DNA from: Verrucomicrobiales bacterium
GTDB taxonomy: Bacteria; Verrucomicrobiota; Verrucomicrobiia; Limisphaerales; CANJXF01
Assembly: GCA_947478865.1 (NCBI GenBank)
Contig: CANJXF010000006.1
Coordinates: 46,647-110,646 of the forward strand
DNA: 64,000 nucleotides
Reading direction: 5' to 3'
Both the position numbers and the translations under genes were made by a program. Shown here piece by piece: positions 1 through 10,900 of this stretch (the first letter of the stretch is position 1; each line of letters begins with the position of its first letter). Below the pieces are notes generated by a model. It saw only the letters and a list, made by a program, of their open reading frames with translations. It searched no databases and was not told the DNA's origin.

Positions 1-568
1 TGAAACGAACCAGAGGCCAGACTCTCACCGCTTGCCCTGCCCCGCTATGGACTAAAATTTTCTCCCCTTCCCTGAGCCGCTCAAAGTTCAGATCTTCTTT
101 TGGAGGGAGTTCCAGGCCCAACGCCTTGCCGAGTTCACGCCAACTCTGATAACGGTGCGCGGTGCGTTCCGGCAATGGCAGCGGCTGGGTTAAAAAGCTC
201 TGGCTGTGCAAGCGCGAAAATCCAAAGCGCCGTTCCGCACCAAAAGACCACAAAAGGAAATGATCGCGCGGATCCCATCTGCCCGAGACACCCACTTGAA
301 AACGTTGCGATGAAAGATCCCGCCACAGCCGGAAAATCCTCAACCACGGCCAGGAAAGAAACCGATATTTCCCAGTGAACTCCGTCCAGGGTGCCGAGAA
401 GGGAATCACGGATACTTCGGGCCAAAACCGCTTTTGCAGTTCCAGAGCGAACGGTTTTGCGAGGAGAGTCACCTCATATTTTTTACTGGCTGCCTTTAGG
501 AAAGGCGTGGCAATCGCCAAGTCGCCAATCCCCCACAATTCCAGCACGATTAGTTTTGGTTTCATCAT
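1..568 (-). CDS. glycosyltransferase family 9 (LPS heptosyltransferase-like), 3' part cut by window edge
   Basis: Not in the ORF track because it runs off the window. Reverse-strand translation from the ATG at 568 is open to base 1: MMKPKLIVLELWGIGDLAIATPFLKAASKKYEVTLLAKP...EKILVHSGAGQAVRVWPLVRF. The N-terminal GxGD and the HSGAG...RVWP motif are typical of GT9. Confidence 0.82.
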   Translation of the reverse strand, partial: MMKPKLIVLELWGIGDLAIATPFLKAASKKYEVTLLAKPFALELQKRFWPEVSVIPFSAPWTEFTGKYRFLSWPWLRIFRLWRDLSSQRFQVGVSGRWDPRDHFLLWSFGAERRFGFSRLHSQSFLTQPLPLPERTAHRYQSWRELGKALGLELPPKEDLNFERLREGEKILVHSGAGQAVRVWPLVRF

Positions 569-814
569 GACACGAATCTGGGGAGGAGCGGCTAGCCACT
601 CAACCCCGAGCCCTTGGCCCCTTCCGTTTCCGAGGTGACTAAATTCATCGAGACACTGAAAAGTTTAAATAGGTTTCGCATCATGTAAAGTCTGGCCTCA
701 CGGCCTTTGCCTTCATTTGATTCGGCAAATCTGTAATCAATCTTCGAAGAGACAAGGAAATCCTTCGCCTCATTCAATGTTTTTCACGACAAACGCCTTG
801 GCATTTGATACGAA

Positions 815-1705
815 TTGGCCATGCGCAAAATCCTATTCACCCTGCTGGTTGCTTTCGCGGCGCTCACATCGCAGTCGCAAAACAACGTTCATTTTACTCG
901 CACCGAAGATATCCTTTACGCACGAAAATTCGGCACCGCCCTGACGCTCGACGTGATCCAACCGGACAAACCGAACGGACTCGGCATCATCTTCATGGTC
1001 AGCGGCGGATTTTTTTCCAGTCACGAAGCGATCAACCCGAAATCGTATCAGCCCTATCTGGAGCGCGGCTACACCATCTTCGCCATCGTGCATGGGTCGC
1101 AGCCGAAATTTACCATCACGGAAATCGAGCAGGACATCCATCGCGCGGTGCGGTTTGTTCGGCACAATGCGGCCAAATACAAAATCGATCCGAACCATCT
1201 CGGCATCACCGGCGGCAGCGCGGGGGGACATCTCTCGCTGACCATGGGCACGCAGGGAACAAGCGGCAATCCCGACGCCAAGGATCCGATCGATCGCGAG
1301 AGCAGCGCGGTCCAATGCGTGGCCTGCTTTTTTCCGCCAACTGATTTCGCGAACTGGGGCAAGCCAGGCGATGACGCCGTGGGCGTTGGCACTCTGGTCA
1401 AATTCCAGCCCGCCTTCGGTTCGCGCAGTGAAACAGCCGAAAGCCGACAGGCCTTGAGCAAAGAGATTTCTCCCATCCATTACGTCACGGCCAAAATGCC
1501 GCCCACCTTGATCGTCCATGGTGACTCAGACAAGTTGGTACCGCTATACCAGGCGCAAGCCTTTGAGAAACGCTGTCGCGAAGTTGAGGCGCCGTTCAAG
1601 CTGATCGTGCGCGAAGGCAAAGATCACGGCTGGCCCGGCATGGACGTGGACATGCGCGTCTTCGCCGACTGGTTCGACGAACACCTGCGCGGGATCAAGA
1701 AGTAG
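815..1705 (+). CDS. alpha/beta hydrolase (esterase/lipase-like), secreted
   Basis: Signal peptide; GGSAGGHLS nucleophile elbow; HGDSDKLVPLYQA and KDHGW catalytic Asp/His context. Confidence 0.85.
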   Translation: MAMRKILFTLLVAFAALTSQSQNNVHFTRTEDILYARKFGTALTLDVIQPDKPNGLGIIFMVSGGFFSSHEAINPKSYQPYLERGYTIFAIVHGSQPKFTITEIEQDIHRAVRFVRHNAAKYKIDPNHLGITGGSAGGHLSLTMGTQGTSGNPDAKDPIDRESSAVQCVACFFPPTDFANWGKPGDDAVGVGTLVKFQPAFGSRSETAESRQALSKEISPIHYVTAKMPPTLIVHGDSDKLVPLYQAQAFEKRCREVEAPFKLIVREGKDHGWPGMDVDMRVFADWFDEHLRGIKK

Positions 1706-1832
1706 GTTTTCATGAATAGGGAGGCGCAGGGTAAACAGGATATCGGCCCAACGCCTTCCCTGAAATTCTGCCTATCCCTGTAGAAATTTCCTCGTCCTTG
1801 TCTTTGCCTTGCGATTTCGCATAATTTTCTTC

Positions 1833-2060
1833 ATGCCAATCTACGAATTTCATTGTGACAAATGCGGCGCGGACAACGAACTGCTCGTGCGCTCCAGCGA
1901 CTGGCAAGGCACGCCCTGTCCCAAATGCGGTTCGACCCGGCTGACGAAAAAGTTTTCCACCTTCGCTTCCTCAGTCAGCGGACAGGATAGCGGCCCATCG
2001 TGCTCAGGTGTGCCCAGCTCGTGCGGCCGCTGCGGCACCGGCGTGCCTCACTCGCACTGA
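1833..2060 (+). CDS. FmdB-like zinc ribbon protein
   Basis: MPIYEFHCDKCGADNELLVRSSDWQGTPCPKCGS; paired CxxC. Internal ATG at 1833 preferred over 1809. Confidence 0.85.
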   Translation: MPIYEFHCDKCGADNELLVRSSDWQGTPCPKCGSTRLTKKFSTFASSVSGQDSGPSCSGVPSSCGRCGTGVPHSH

Positions 2061-2113
2061 AAATCAACCCAGCGACAACCCATCGTGTTAAGAATCACCT
2101 ATAGCCTGCTGTT

Positions 2114-2569
2114 ATGAAACTATCCGAAGTCATCGCCGAATTACGAACTCTCAACGAACCTGCGCCAAAGCCGGCGCGACTGCCGACCGAAACCGAAGTG
2201 GCCGCGGTGGAGAAGCGTCTTGGAATCCGTTTCCAAACTGACTACCGTTATTTTCTGCTGCACGGCAGCGACATCATTTATGGAGCGGTCGAGCCGGCCA
2301 TGGTTACGCCCGATGCGGGCCATTTGGATTTGGTTGAGCTAGCCACCGAGGCGTGGGAGGTGGGCGTGCCGGCCGAATTGCTGCCGTTTTGCGAATCAGA
2401 CGGCGACTACTATTGCCTGAAAACGAATGGGCGCGTTCTTTATTGGTCGGATGAGGGCAGCATCAACGAGAGCTGGCCCAATCTCGCCACCTGGATTCAG
2501 CAGGTCTGGATGGAAGAACAAGAAGAGCAAGACGAGGACGAGGAGCCCGAAGAAGACGACGACGAATGA
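2114..2569 (+). CDS. SMI1/KNR4 family protein
   Basis: AVEKRLGIRFQTDYRYFLLHGSD...; acidic C-terminal tail. Confidence 0.75.
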   Translation: MKLSEVIAELRTLNEPAPKPARLPTETEVAAVEKRLGIRFQTDYRYFLLHGSDIIYGAVEPAMVTPDAGHLDLVELATEAWEVGVPAELLPFCESDGDYYCLKTNGRVLYWSDEGSINESWPNLATWIQQVWMEEQEEQDEDEEPEEDDDE

Positions 2570-2629
2570 AAGCGGTCGACATGTCCCGGAGATAGGTTGA
2601 GTGGATAAGTGGCTTTCCGAATTGAAAAC

Positions 2630-3304
2630 TCATCGTAGCTGCTCCGCCTTGAATGCGCGCAAATCCTCCACCGCCCAATCGGGCTTGTGGGCGTGCAGTT
2701 CGTCGAGCTTGGAACCGCCGGTCGCCACAGCAAGAACCTTGGCGCCGATCGCGCGCGCGCAGCGGATGTCCAGCGGCGTGTCGCCAATCACCAGGACTTC
2801 TTCGCCGCGCAATTTCGTTTTCAAAACTTCTTCGCCGCGTTGCTTGGCGATGGCTGCGATCTGGTCGCGCTCCTCGTGGTCGTCGGCGAACCCGCCGAAC
2901 GCGAACGATTTCCACAAGTTGTAATGGCGCAATTTGATTTCCGCGCCGCGCCGGATATTTCCGGTGAGCAAACCGATCGCTGGCGGATTGGATTGCAGGC
3001 GCAGTTCATTCAAAAGCGGATTCACTCCGGGACAGATACCGCCTTCGCACTGCAAAATCATTTGCTCCAGATGCGACAAGTAGGTTTCAAAGAAACGTTC
3101 GAAATGGGTCGCGTCCGGGGTGATGCCGTGATGGGAAAAGAACTCGCGCACGAGCGAGACATCGGTGCGTCCGGCGAATTTTAATTTCTCCGCGCCGTTG
3201 GCGAGACCGAATTCCGTTTCAAACGCGCGCGTGAACGCCTTGACCCCCGCCCCGCCGGTGCGCACGAGCGTCCCGTCGATATCAAATAAAACCAGTTTAA
3301 TCAT
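2630..3304 (-). CDS. HAD family hydrolase (phosphoglycolate phosphatase-like)
   Basis: LVLFDIDGTLVRTGG motif I; LLTGN; VIGDTPLDIRCARAIG motif IV. Confidence 0.88.
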   Translation of the reverse strand: MIKLVLFDIDGTLVRTGGAGVKAFTRAFETEFGLANGAEKLKFAGRTDVSLVREFFSHHGITPDATHFERFFETYLSHLEQMILQCEGGICPGVNPLLNELRLQSNPPAIGLLTGNIRRGAEIKLRHYNLWKSFAFGGFADDHEERDQIAAIAKQRGEEVLKTKLRGEEVLVIGDTPLDIRCARAIGAKVLAVATGGSKLDELHAHKPDWAVEDLRAFKAEQLR

Positions 3305-3350
3305 TTCGGCGACAATGGTAGGCTAGCCGTCAATCTTTCATCTCAAAAAA

Positions 3351-4031
3351 GTGGTGAGGCCGAAGAATTCAGTGAAAAACAAAATTGCCTTCACGTTGAT
3401 CGAGCTCTTGGTCGTCATCGCGATCATCGCGATTCTCGCGGGGTTGTTGTTGCCCGCACTCGCCAAGGCAAAAGAAAAAGCCAATGCCACGCAGTGCCTG
3501 AACAACCTGAAGCAATGGGGCTTGGCCACGCAGCTTTACGCCACCGACAACAACGACTATTTGCCGCCAGAAGGTTTTGGCAGCCCAGGAGCAGGCCCCA
3601 TCACGAGCAGCGCCTGGTATGTTGATTTGCCGAAAATGCTGGGCCTTCCGGCTTACGACACGATGCCATGGCGCACGAATGCGATCAAACCAGCGCTTTC
3701 CCTCTTCGTTTGTCCGTCCAATCCGCGGCTCAGCAATGGCAACAATCTTTTCCATTACTGTCTCAACGAAAACGTCGATGGAACCGGCGTCAACGACAAG
3801 CCAACGAAAATTGGCTCGATCAACAACCCAACCCAGATGGTCTGGATCTTTGATTCGAAAAACCTCCCCGCCGTTGGCGGATGGACCTTCGTTCACACCA
3901 ATCTCCACAGCAAAGGCGCGCAGTTCACTTTTCTCGACGGCCACGCGGCGCGATTTAGAAGCGCGGATTACTGGGATTTCGCCAGCAACACAGCGCGCAC
4001 AAACAATCCGAATCTCCGCTGGATTCCCTGA
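3351..4031 (+). CDS. prepilin-type N-terminal cleavage/methylation domain protein (pseudopilin-like)
   Basis: [34 protein letters not shown] and C-terminal FLDGHA; GTG start. Confidence 0.9.
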   Translation: MVRPKNSVKNKIAFTLIELLVVIAIIAILAGLLLPALAKAKEKANATQCLNNLKQWGLATQLYATDNNDYLPPEGFGSPGAGPITSSAWYVDLPKMLGLPAYDTMPWRTNAIKPALSLFVCPSNPRLSNGNNLFHYCLNENVDGTGVNDKPTKIGSINNPTQMVWIFDSKNLPAVGGWTFVHTNLHSKGAQFTFLDGHAARFRSADYWDFASNTARTNNPNLRWIP

Positions 4032-4086
4032 CGAATCTTTTCCAAATTCTTTGCCTTGCCGACTGGCTCCCGGTTAAATTTCGCGG

Positions 4087-5484
4087 ATGAAATCCCGCCC
4101 CAATTTGCTTTTCATCCTCTGCTGTTTTCTTGGCAGTCTGCTTCCGCTGGCTCAAGCAGTCGCGCGTCCGCCGAACATCATCATCATTCTCGCTGACGAC
4201 CTCGGTTACGGCGACCTCGGTTGCTACGGTCATCCGAGCATTCGCACGCCGAACCTCGACCGCATGGCTGCCGAAGGAATGCGCTTCACTGATTTTTACG
4301 TTGCCGCCACCGTCTGCACACCGAGCCGCGCGGCATTGCTCACTGGCCGTTTGCCCATCCGCACCGGCATGGCGGGAAGCGAATCGCGTCGCGTGCTTTA
4401 CGGAGTTTCAACCGGCGGTCTGCCGACGAACGAAGTCACGATTGCCACTGCGCTCAAATCGAAGAATTACGCCACCGCCTGCATCGGCAAATGGCATCTT
4501 GGCCACCTGCCACAATTCCTGCCGACCTCGCACGGTTTTGACTCCTACTTCGGCTTGCTCTGGTCCAACGACATGGAGCCGAATGGGAAAAATGCCAAAC
4601 GCGCCTCGCAAGACCTCGATGCCGATCAGTCCTGGTGGAAACCTTCGCTCTACCGGAATGATAAGGTCATCGAGCAGCCGACCGACTTGTCGTTGTTAAC
4701 AAAACGTTACACCGCCGAGGCAACACAATTTATTCGCGACCATAAAAAGAAGCCGTTCTTCCTCTATCTCCCTCACACCTACCCGCACATGCCGCTGTTT
4801 GCTTCAAAAAATTTCAAGGGAACCTCGGCTCGCGGTTTATATGGAGACGTCGTGCAGGAGCTAGACTGGAGCGTCGGACAAATTCTGGAAACGTTGCGCA
4901 AAGAGAACTTGGCGGAAAATACCTTGGTGTTTTTCACCAGCGACAATGGCCCCTGGCTGATCAAGGAACTTGCCGGCGGCTCGGCCGGCCCGCTCCGCGA
5001 AGGCAAAGGCAGCACGTGGGAAGGCGGCATGCGCGAACCGGCCATCGCCTGGTGGCCGAAAAAGATCAAGGCTGGCGGCGTCACCAGCGCGCTCGCTTCC
5101 TCGCTGGATTTGATTAACACCTGCGCCGCGCTGGCCGGCGCGACGCTGCCCAAAGACCGAACGATGGATGGCGTCAACCTCGCGCCGATTCTTTTTGGAA
5201 ACGGAAAAAGCGAACGTGACCTGATGTTTTATTATCGCGGAAACGAACTGTTCGCGGTGCGCAAAGGGGATTTTAAAGCGCACTTCCAAACCGCGCCGGG
5301 CTACCCGGGAAATCGAGCGCAGGACAAATTTGAAAAGCACGAAACACCGCTGTTGTTCAACCTCGTGCAGGACCCCGGGGAGCGATTCAACATCGCCAGC
5401 GCCCACGCCGATGTGCTCGCCGACATCCAGCGCGAAGTCGCAAAGCATCGCGCCAACCTGGTCCCCGGCACGCCACAATATTGA
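4087..5484 (+). CDS. sulfatase (arylsulfatase A-like), secreted
   Basis: [32 protein letters not shown] formylglycine motif (Cys codon 4315-4317); GKWHLG. Confidence 0.95.
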   Translation: MKSRPNLLFILCCFLGSLLPLAQAVARPPNIIIILADDLGYGDLGCYGHPSIRTPNLDRMAAEGMRFTDFYVAATVCTPSRAALLTGRLPIRTGMAGSESRRVLYGVSTGGLPTNEVTIATALKSKNYATACIGKWHLGHLPQFLPTSHGFDSYFGLLWSNDMEPNGKNAKRASQDLDADQSWWKPSLYRNDKVIEQPTDLSLLTKRYTAEATQFIRDHKKKPFFLYLPHTYPHMPLFASKNFKGTSARGLYGDVVQELDWSVGQILETLRKENLAENTLVFFTSDNGPWLIKELAGGSAGPLREGKGSTWEGGMREPAIAWWPKKIKAGGVTSALASSLDLINTCAALAGATLPKDRTMDGVNLAPILFGNGKSERDLMFYYRGNELFAVRKGDFKAHFQTAPGYPGNRAQDKFEKHETPLLFNLVQDPGERFNIASAHADVLADIQREVAKHRANLVPGTPQY

Positions 5485-5668
5485 TTCTGCCACGAACGAA
5501 GGAGCGCGGCATTTATGCCGCTTCAAGATGGCAACAAGAGAAGCGGTCCGGACTTTATTTGCGCGAGGCTTGACGCATTGATCAAGGGGCATGAACTCAG
5601 CACTCCCGCAAGCTTTGTCTCGTAAACCCTGCTGGAGTTTCATCCGAAACTAATTACGCTGCGCCGCA

Positions 5669-6385
5669 ATGAATTGGCCTCTCATCATCGCCATCCTGTC
5701 CTGCGCTGGCTTCGTGCAAGGCATGACCGGCTTTGGCTTCGGACTCGTTTCGATGTCCCTCTTGCCCGCGATTCTCGGCCTGAAGCAAGCCGCGGCGATC
5801 GGCACCTTTTATGGATTGCTCGTGATCATTGGGACCTTCATTCGGCACTACCGCGATTACAATTGGCGCCTCGGAATCCCCTTCCTGATCAGCTCCTGCA
5901 TCGGCGTGCCTGTGGGTGTTTATTTTCTGGAAAATCTGAATGAAGGACTTCTGCTCAAAGTGCTCGGCGTGGTGATGGTCTATTTTGCCGTGCGGGAATT
6001 CGTTTTCAAAAAACGCCTGGAAAGCATCAGCACTCCCACGTCTATTCCGTTCGGTCTGTTCAGCGGCTGCTTGAGCGGTGCGTTTAATCTCGGCGGAATT
6101 CCCACCGCGACCTACGCCTACGCGCACCCCTGGACGCGCGGACAAATCATGGCGTTTTTGCAAACCATGTTGATCCTCAGTTGCACGCTGCGCCTTTTTC
6201 TCTACGGCAAAATTGGCTATCTCAAGGAGTTTTCCTGGAGCTTCGGCGCGATCGTCGCGGTGCCGCTGTTCGCCTCGATGTTTTTCGGCAACTACGTCAT
6301 GAGCCGCATTCATCCCAGGCATATGCGGAAAGGGATTTTTGCGTTCATCGGCCTGGCGGGACTTTACTACTTGTTTCTTCACTGA
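5669..6385 (+). CDS. sulfite exporter TauE/SafE family membrane protein
   Basis: GMTGFGFGLVSM... multi-TM; FGLFSGCLSGAFNLGGIP repeat. Confidence 0.85.
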   Translation: MNWPLIIAILSCAGFVQGMTGFGFGLVSMSLLPAILGLKQAAAIGTFYGLLVIIGTFIRHYRDYNWRLGIPFLISSCIGVPVGVYFLENLNEGLLLKVLGVVMVYFAVREFVFKKRLESISTPTSIPFGLFSGCLSGAFNLGGIPTATYAYAHPWTRGQIMAFLQTMLILSCTLRLFLYGKIGYLKEFSWSFGAIVAVPLFASMFFGNYVMSRIHPRHMRKGIFAFIGLAGLYYLFLH

Positions 6386-6461
6386 ATCGAACTCACGAGA
6401 GCGCGTTGACTTTCCAGAAAAAAATTAGCAGGCTCGCGTCGTTCCCGTTTCAACAAATTGC

Positions 6462-6662
6462 ATGAAAACAAAAATCATTCCCGTTCTCCTGCTCGCCGTG
6501 GTGGCGATCGTTCTCCAAGGCTGCATCGCCTTTCCGCCGTTGGTTCAGGTGGAGCATAAAGAATCCGCCAACAACAACGACGCCATCATGCGCAAACTCG
6601 ATTCAATCGAACGCCGCCTGGACAATCTTGAAAAACGGCCGATGAACCGCCCGCCGCAATAA
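6462..6662 (+). CDS. small putative lipoprotein with coiled C-terminus
   Basis: VVAIVLQGCIAF lipobox-like; short heptad-like tail. Confidence 0.6.
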   Translation: MKTKIIPVLLLAVVAIVLQGCIAFPPLVQVEHKESANNNDAIMRKLDSIERRLDNLEKRPMNRPPQ

Positions 6663-6664
6663 TC

Positions 6665-7051
6665 ATGGCCAAAAAAGAAATCAAACATCCGGAAAAAGAG
6701 AAAAGCACCGGCGCCTATTCCGCCGGCGTGGAAATCGATGGCTGGGTCTTTGTCAGCGGACAAGGCCCGCTCGATTCGAAAACAGCTGAGGTGATTCGCG
6801 GCAGCATCGAGGAAGAAACATTGCTCGCGCTGTCGCATATCGAAAAAATCCTGCGCGCCGCCGGTTGCACGTTGCACGACGTCGTCAAAAGCACCGTGCA
6901 TCTCTCAGACATCAAGGACTTCGACCGTTTCAACGCCGTTTACAAAAACTTTTTCAAGGACGTCTCCGTCCTGCCTGCGCGAACTACCGTCCAATCGGTC
7001 CTGTGGGGCGGCATCAAAGTGGAGATCGATGTCGTGGCGAAGAAGAGTTGA
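6665..7051 (+). CDS. RidA family protein
   Basis: GAYSAGVEIDGWVFVSGQGPLD...VVKSTVHLSDIKDFDRFNAVY...PARTTVQ. Confidence 0.92.
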   Translation: MAKKEIKHPEKEKSTGAYSAGVEIDGWVFVSGQGPLDSKTAEVIRGSIEEETLLALSHIEKILRAAGCTLHDVVKSTVHLSDIKDFDRFNAVYKNFFKDVSVLPARTTVQSVLWGGIKVEIDVVAKKS

Positions 7052-7079
7052 TTCCACAAAGTCTCAAGACACGGCTCAC

Positions 7080-7826
7080 TTAATCCATCTCCAGCGAAGC
7101 CAGCACCTCCGGGTCGCGCACATCCACCCAGCGACCTTGAATTTCCAGGCCGGCAATTTTTTCCCCAGCGGCGAGCATCGCGATGATCGCGTCGGTTAAT
7201 TCGTATTCGCCGCGCGGCGACTTTTGCAGCTTGGCCGTGAATTCGAAAAGCGTCGGTTTGAAAATGTAAATCCCGGCGTTGTACCAGGCGGTATCGCCTT
7301 CTTTCAGCAAACCTTCGCGATGAAGTTCGTCGAGTTGCGCGGCGCTTGGCTTTTCCACCAACCGCGTGAGACAGAATTCGTGATCGAAAAAGTTCAAGCC
7401 GCCCTTCGTCACATCCTGGCTGCCGGTCGCGGTGACCAATCCGGAGAAGGTTCCCTCGCCAAAACGCTCGATCATTTGCCCGTAGGTTTCGGGCTTCACC
7501 AAAATGTCGCCGTAGGTGAGAACAAAATTATCGTCACCCACAAAATCTTTGGCGAGTTCAGGCGCTTTGCCGGTTCCGTCCAGAACCACTTGCCGCCCAT
7601 AGGAAATTTTCACGCCGAGTTTTTGGCCATCGCCAAAATAGGTTTCGATCGTTTCCGCCTTGAACCCGGTCACGATAAAAAACTCGCGCACTCCGGCCGT
7701 CATCAGCCCTTCGATGATGTGTTCGAGAATGGGTTTCCCCTGCACTTTCAACATCGGCTTGGGAACTTCGTTGGTGAGTTCGCGCATCCGCGTTCCTTTT
7801 CCCGCAGCTAAAATGACAGCTTTCAT
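7080..7826 (-). CDS. sugar-phosphate nucleotidyltransferase
   Basis: MKAVILAAGKGTRMRELTNEVPKPMLKVQGKPILEHII. Confidence 0.92.
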   Translation of the reverse strand: MKAVILAAGKGTRMRELTNEVPKPMLKVQGKPILEHIIEGLMTAGVREFFIVTGFKAETIETYFGDGQKLGVKISYGRQVVLDGTGKAPELAKDFVGDDNFVLTYGDILVKPETYGQMIERFGEGTFSGLVTATGSQDVTKGGLNFFDHEFCLTRLVEKPSAAQLDELHREGLLKEGDTAWYNAGIYIFKPTLFEFTAKLQKSPRGEYELTDAIIAMLAAGEKIAGLEIQGRWVDVRDPEVLASLEMD

Positions 7827-7915
7827 CTACTCACAAAGGAACATGGATAATTTGAATTCAAAAGAAATTTTTCCTCGCGTCGGCGAATCACTGTAAACAA
7901 AATATAGAAAATCAC

Positions 7916-10900
7916 ATGAAACTTCTTCTTTCTTTCGCCTTTTGCTCAATGCTCGCCGGGAATGCTTTCGCCGTCGGCAAGCAACTCACGGGCGAGCATG
8001 AGCCCGCCCATTCCCCTGCGCTCTCGCCCGCCGATGCGCAAAAGCAATTTGTCGTTCCGCCCGGGTTTGAAGTGCGTTTGTTCGCTTCCGAGCCGGACGT
8101 GATCAATCCCGTCGCCATGACCTGGGATGAGCGCGGGCGTTTGTGGGTGGTGGAGCTTTACGAATATCCCGAAGGCGCTCCTGCTGGAACAAAAGGCCGC
8201 GATCGCATCAAAATTTTGGAAGACACGAACAACGACGGCCGTGCCGACAAGGTAACCGTCTTCGCCGATGGATTGAATCTCGCGACTGGTATTTTGATCG
8301 GTAACGGCGGCGTTTACGTCGGACAAGCTCCCGATCTGCTCTTCCTGCAGGACACAAATCACGACGACGTCGCCGATACGCGCAAAGTTTTGATGACCGG
8401 TTTCGGCCTGCACGACCGCCACGAATTGCTCAACGGTTTCACCTGGGGACCGGACGGCCAGCTTTATATGACGCACGGCGTTTTCACGCATTCCAAAGTC
8501 AAAATTCCCGAAGCCACCGAGCCCGGCATCGAAATGAATGCGGCCGTGGCGCGATTTCATCCCATCACGAAAAAATTCGAGATCTACGCCGACGGCACGA
8601 GCAATCCGTGGGGGGTTGATTTTGATAAATACGGCAACGCGTTCGTCAGCGCGTGCGTCATCGACCATTTATTTCACTTGGCACCCGGCGGAATTTACGA
8701 GCGGCAAGGCGGCATCCCCGGCAATCCTTACGCCTACGAACTTCTGCCCTCGATCGTCAAACACAACCACCATCGCGCGGCGTATTGCGGCATCTGCATT
8801 TATCAGGGGGACAATTTTCCCGAGGAGTATCGCGGTCGCGTTTTCATGGGCAACATCCATCAAAACGCGATCAATCAAGATCGCCTGATTCCCAATGGCT
8901 CCAGCTTCAACGCCGTGGCGGAAAAAGATTTTCTTACGACGACCGATGGCTGGTTCCGCGCGGTGAGCGAACAGGTTGGACCGGATGGCGCACTCTGGGT
9001 CGCCGATTGGTACGACAAATATCCGTGCTACCAAAACGCGAAAGCCGATCCGGAAGGCGTGGACCGCGAGCGCGGAAGAATCTGGCGCGTGGTTTACACT
9101 GGCAAAGATGCGGGGAAGAAAATGGGTTCGCGGCCGGATACGAAGATGGATTTAACAAAATCCAAAAGCGAAGATCTCGTGAAGTTATTGGAGCATCCGA
9201 ATGTGTGGCAAAGGAGAACAGCGCAACGTTTGTTGCAGGAACGGGGAAGCGGATTGGGTGACATAAATAATGCAATACGTCTTTTGAAGCACAGTCAACC
9301 AATCGAAACACGCTTAGCCGCTTTCTGGGTATTACAACAACGTGGGGATATGTTCCCATTGTTCTGGGAGCCAAGTGTTGCTCCTCCGCAGAAAGACCCC
9401 TTCCGCGATTGGATTTTTGCCCGGCGTATTGGCGAACGGCGAGATTCATCTTCCGACGCTCTACTGACTTTAGAAAGGCTTGCCTCCAATTCGGACTCTT
9501 CCGTTCGCCTCGCCGTTGCCACCGCGTGCCGCCAACTCGTCTCCAGTTCTCTCACCATTGATACCGACATCGACACCAGCGTTCCTGCTGGAAAAATTCT
9601 AACCGCACTCATCAAATCTTCCGCCGACGCGAAAGACCCATTGATTCCGTTCATGATCTGGATGGCGAGCGAGCCCCTCGTGGCCGCGAATCCAAAGCCC
9701 GGTTTGCAATGGCTCGCGCAAAATGGCGCGGATACCTTGCCGCTGTCCGGAATTCTCACGCGCAAAGCGATGCACCGCATCTGTGACACCGGCGAAGCGG
9801 CCAAGATGGATGCGGCGGTCGAATTTCTCATGGCGGTTGCCGACAAAAACAGCGCGCTCACCATCGCTGCGCTGGACGGCTTGATTGAAGGGCAAAAAGC
9901 GAAACCCATCCTTCCGGTCGGCGACACCAAAGCGGTTCTGGCGAAGTTGAATGAAAGCCCCAACGCCGATGTGAAAAAACGCACGCAACAACTCGGCGCG
10001 CTTTGGGGCGACGCCACCGCCATTCGCGCCACCGTGGCCAAAATATCCCAGCAACAGCTCAGCGCCCCGGAACGAATCCAGGCCATTCAGGCCGCGAAAC
10101 AAACGAAAACCCAAGACCTCCTGGACGCGCTGATCGTCACAGTCAAAAGTGATCCTGACCAGGCGGTTCGACAGGAAGCACTCCGGGCGTTCGTTATTTT
10201 TTCGGATTATAATTTACCAAAACTCGCGCTCGATCTTTGGAAGGAATTCCCGGTTCAAACCCGCAAAGTCGCAGTGGATGTCATGGCTTCTCGCTCCTCC
10301 TGGGCCAAGGCGCTGCTCGAAGCCGTGGCGAGAGGCACCATTTCACGGAATGACATTTCGGCGTCCGTCATTCGCACGCTGCACCAGAGCCGCGATGAAG
10401 TCGTGCGCGACGAAGCTGACGTGGTCCTCGGCAAATTCCGTGAAGCCACCGCCGACAAGGTCAAACTGATCAAGGAAAAGCGCAGAGAGGTTCTGAGCGG
10501 CACACCGAACATCGAGCACGGCCACGAGCTGGCCAAAAAGACCTGCTTCGTTTGCCACAAACTTTACAATGAAGGCGCGGAAGTTGGCCCTGACCTCACG
10601 GGCGTGGGCCGATCCACCCTCGATGCGCTGCTCGCCAACGTGATCGATCCCAACCAGGTCATCGGCAAAGGCTACGAAAATGTCATGGTGGAAACCAAAG
10701 ATGGACGCTCCATCAGCGGTCGAATGATCGAGAATTCAGATTCGCAAATAAAGCTTCTGGCGATCGGCCCCGTGGAAACTGTCGTGGCGAAATCGGACAT
10801 CGCTTCGATGAAGGTCAGCGAACTCTCCGTGATGCCGGAGGGCTTGGAGCAGATGCCCGATGACGATTTCCGGGACTTGATCTGGTTTATCCTGAACCCG

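Noticed and set aside
135-425. 96-aa minus-strand ORF
   Set aside because: Wrong frame; the GT9 frame covers the same DNA with recognisable motifs.
4861-5643. 260-aa minus-strand ORF
   Set aside because: Antisense to the sulfatase C-terminal half; no motif.
5654-6382. 242-aa minus-strand ORF
   Set aside because: Antisense to TauE/SafE; His/Glu/Ala-rich translation is the mirror of TM codons.
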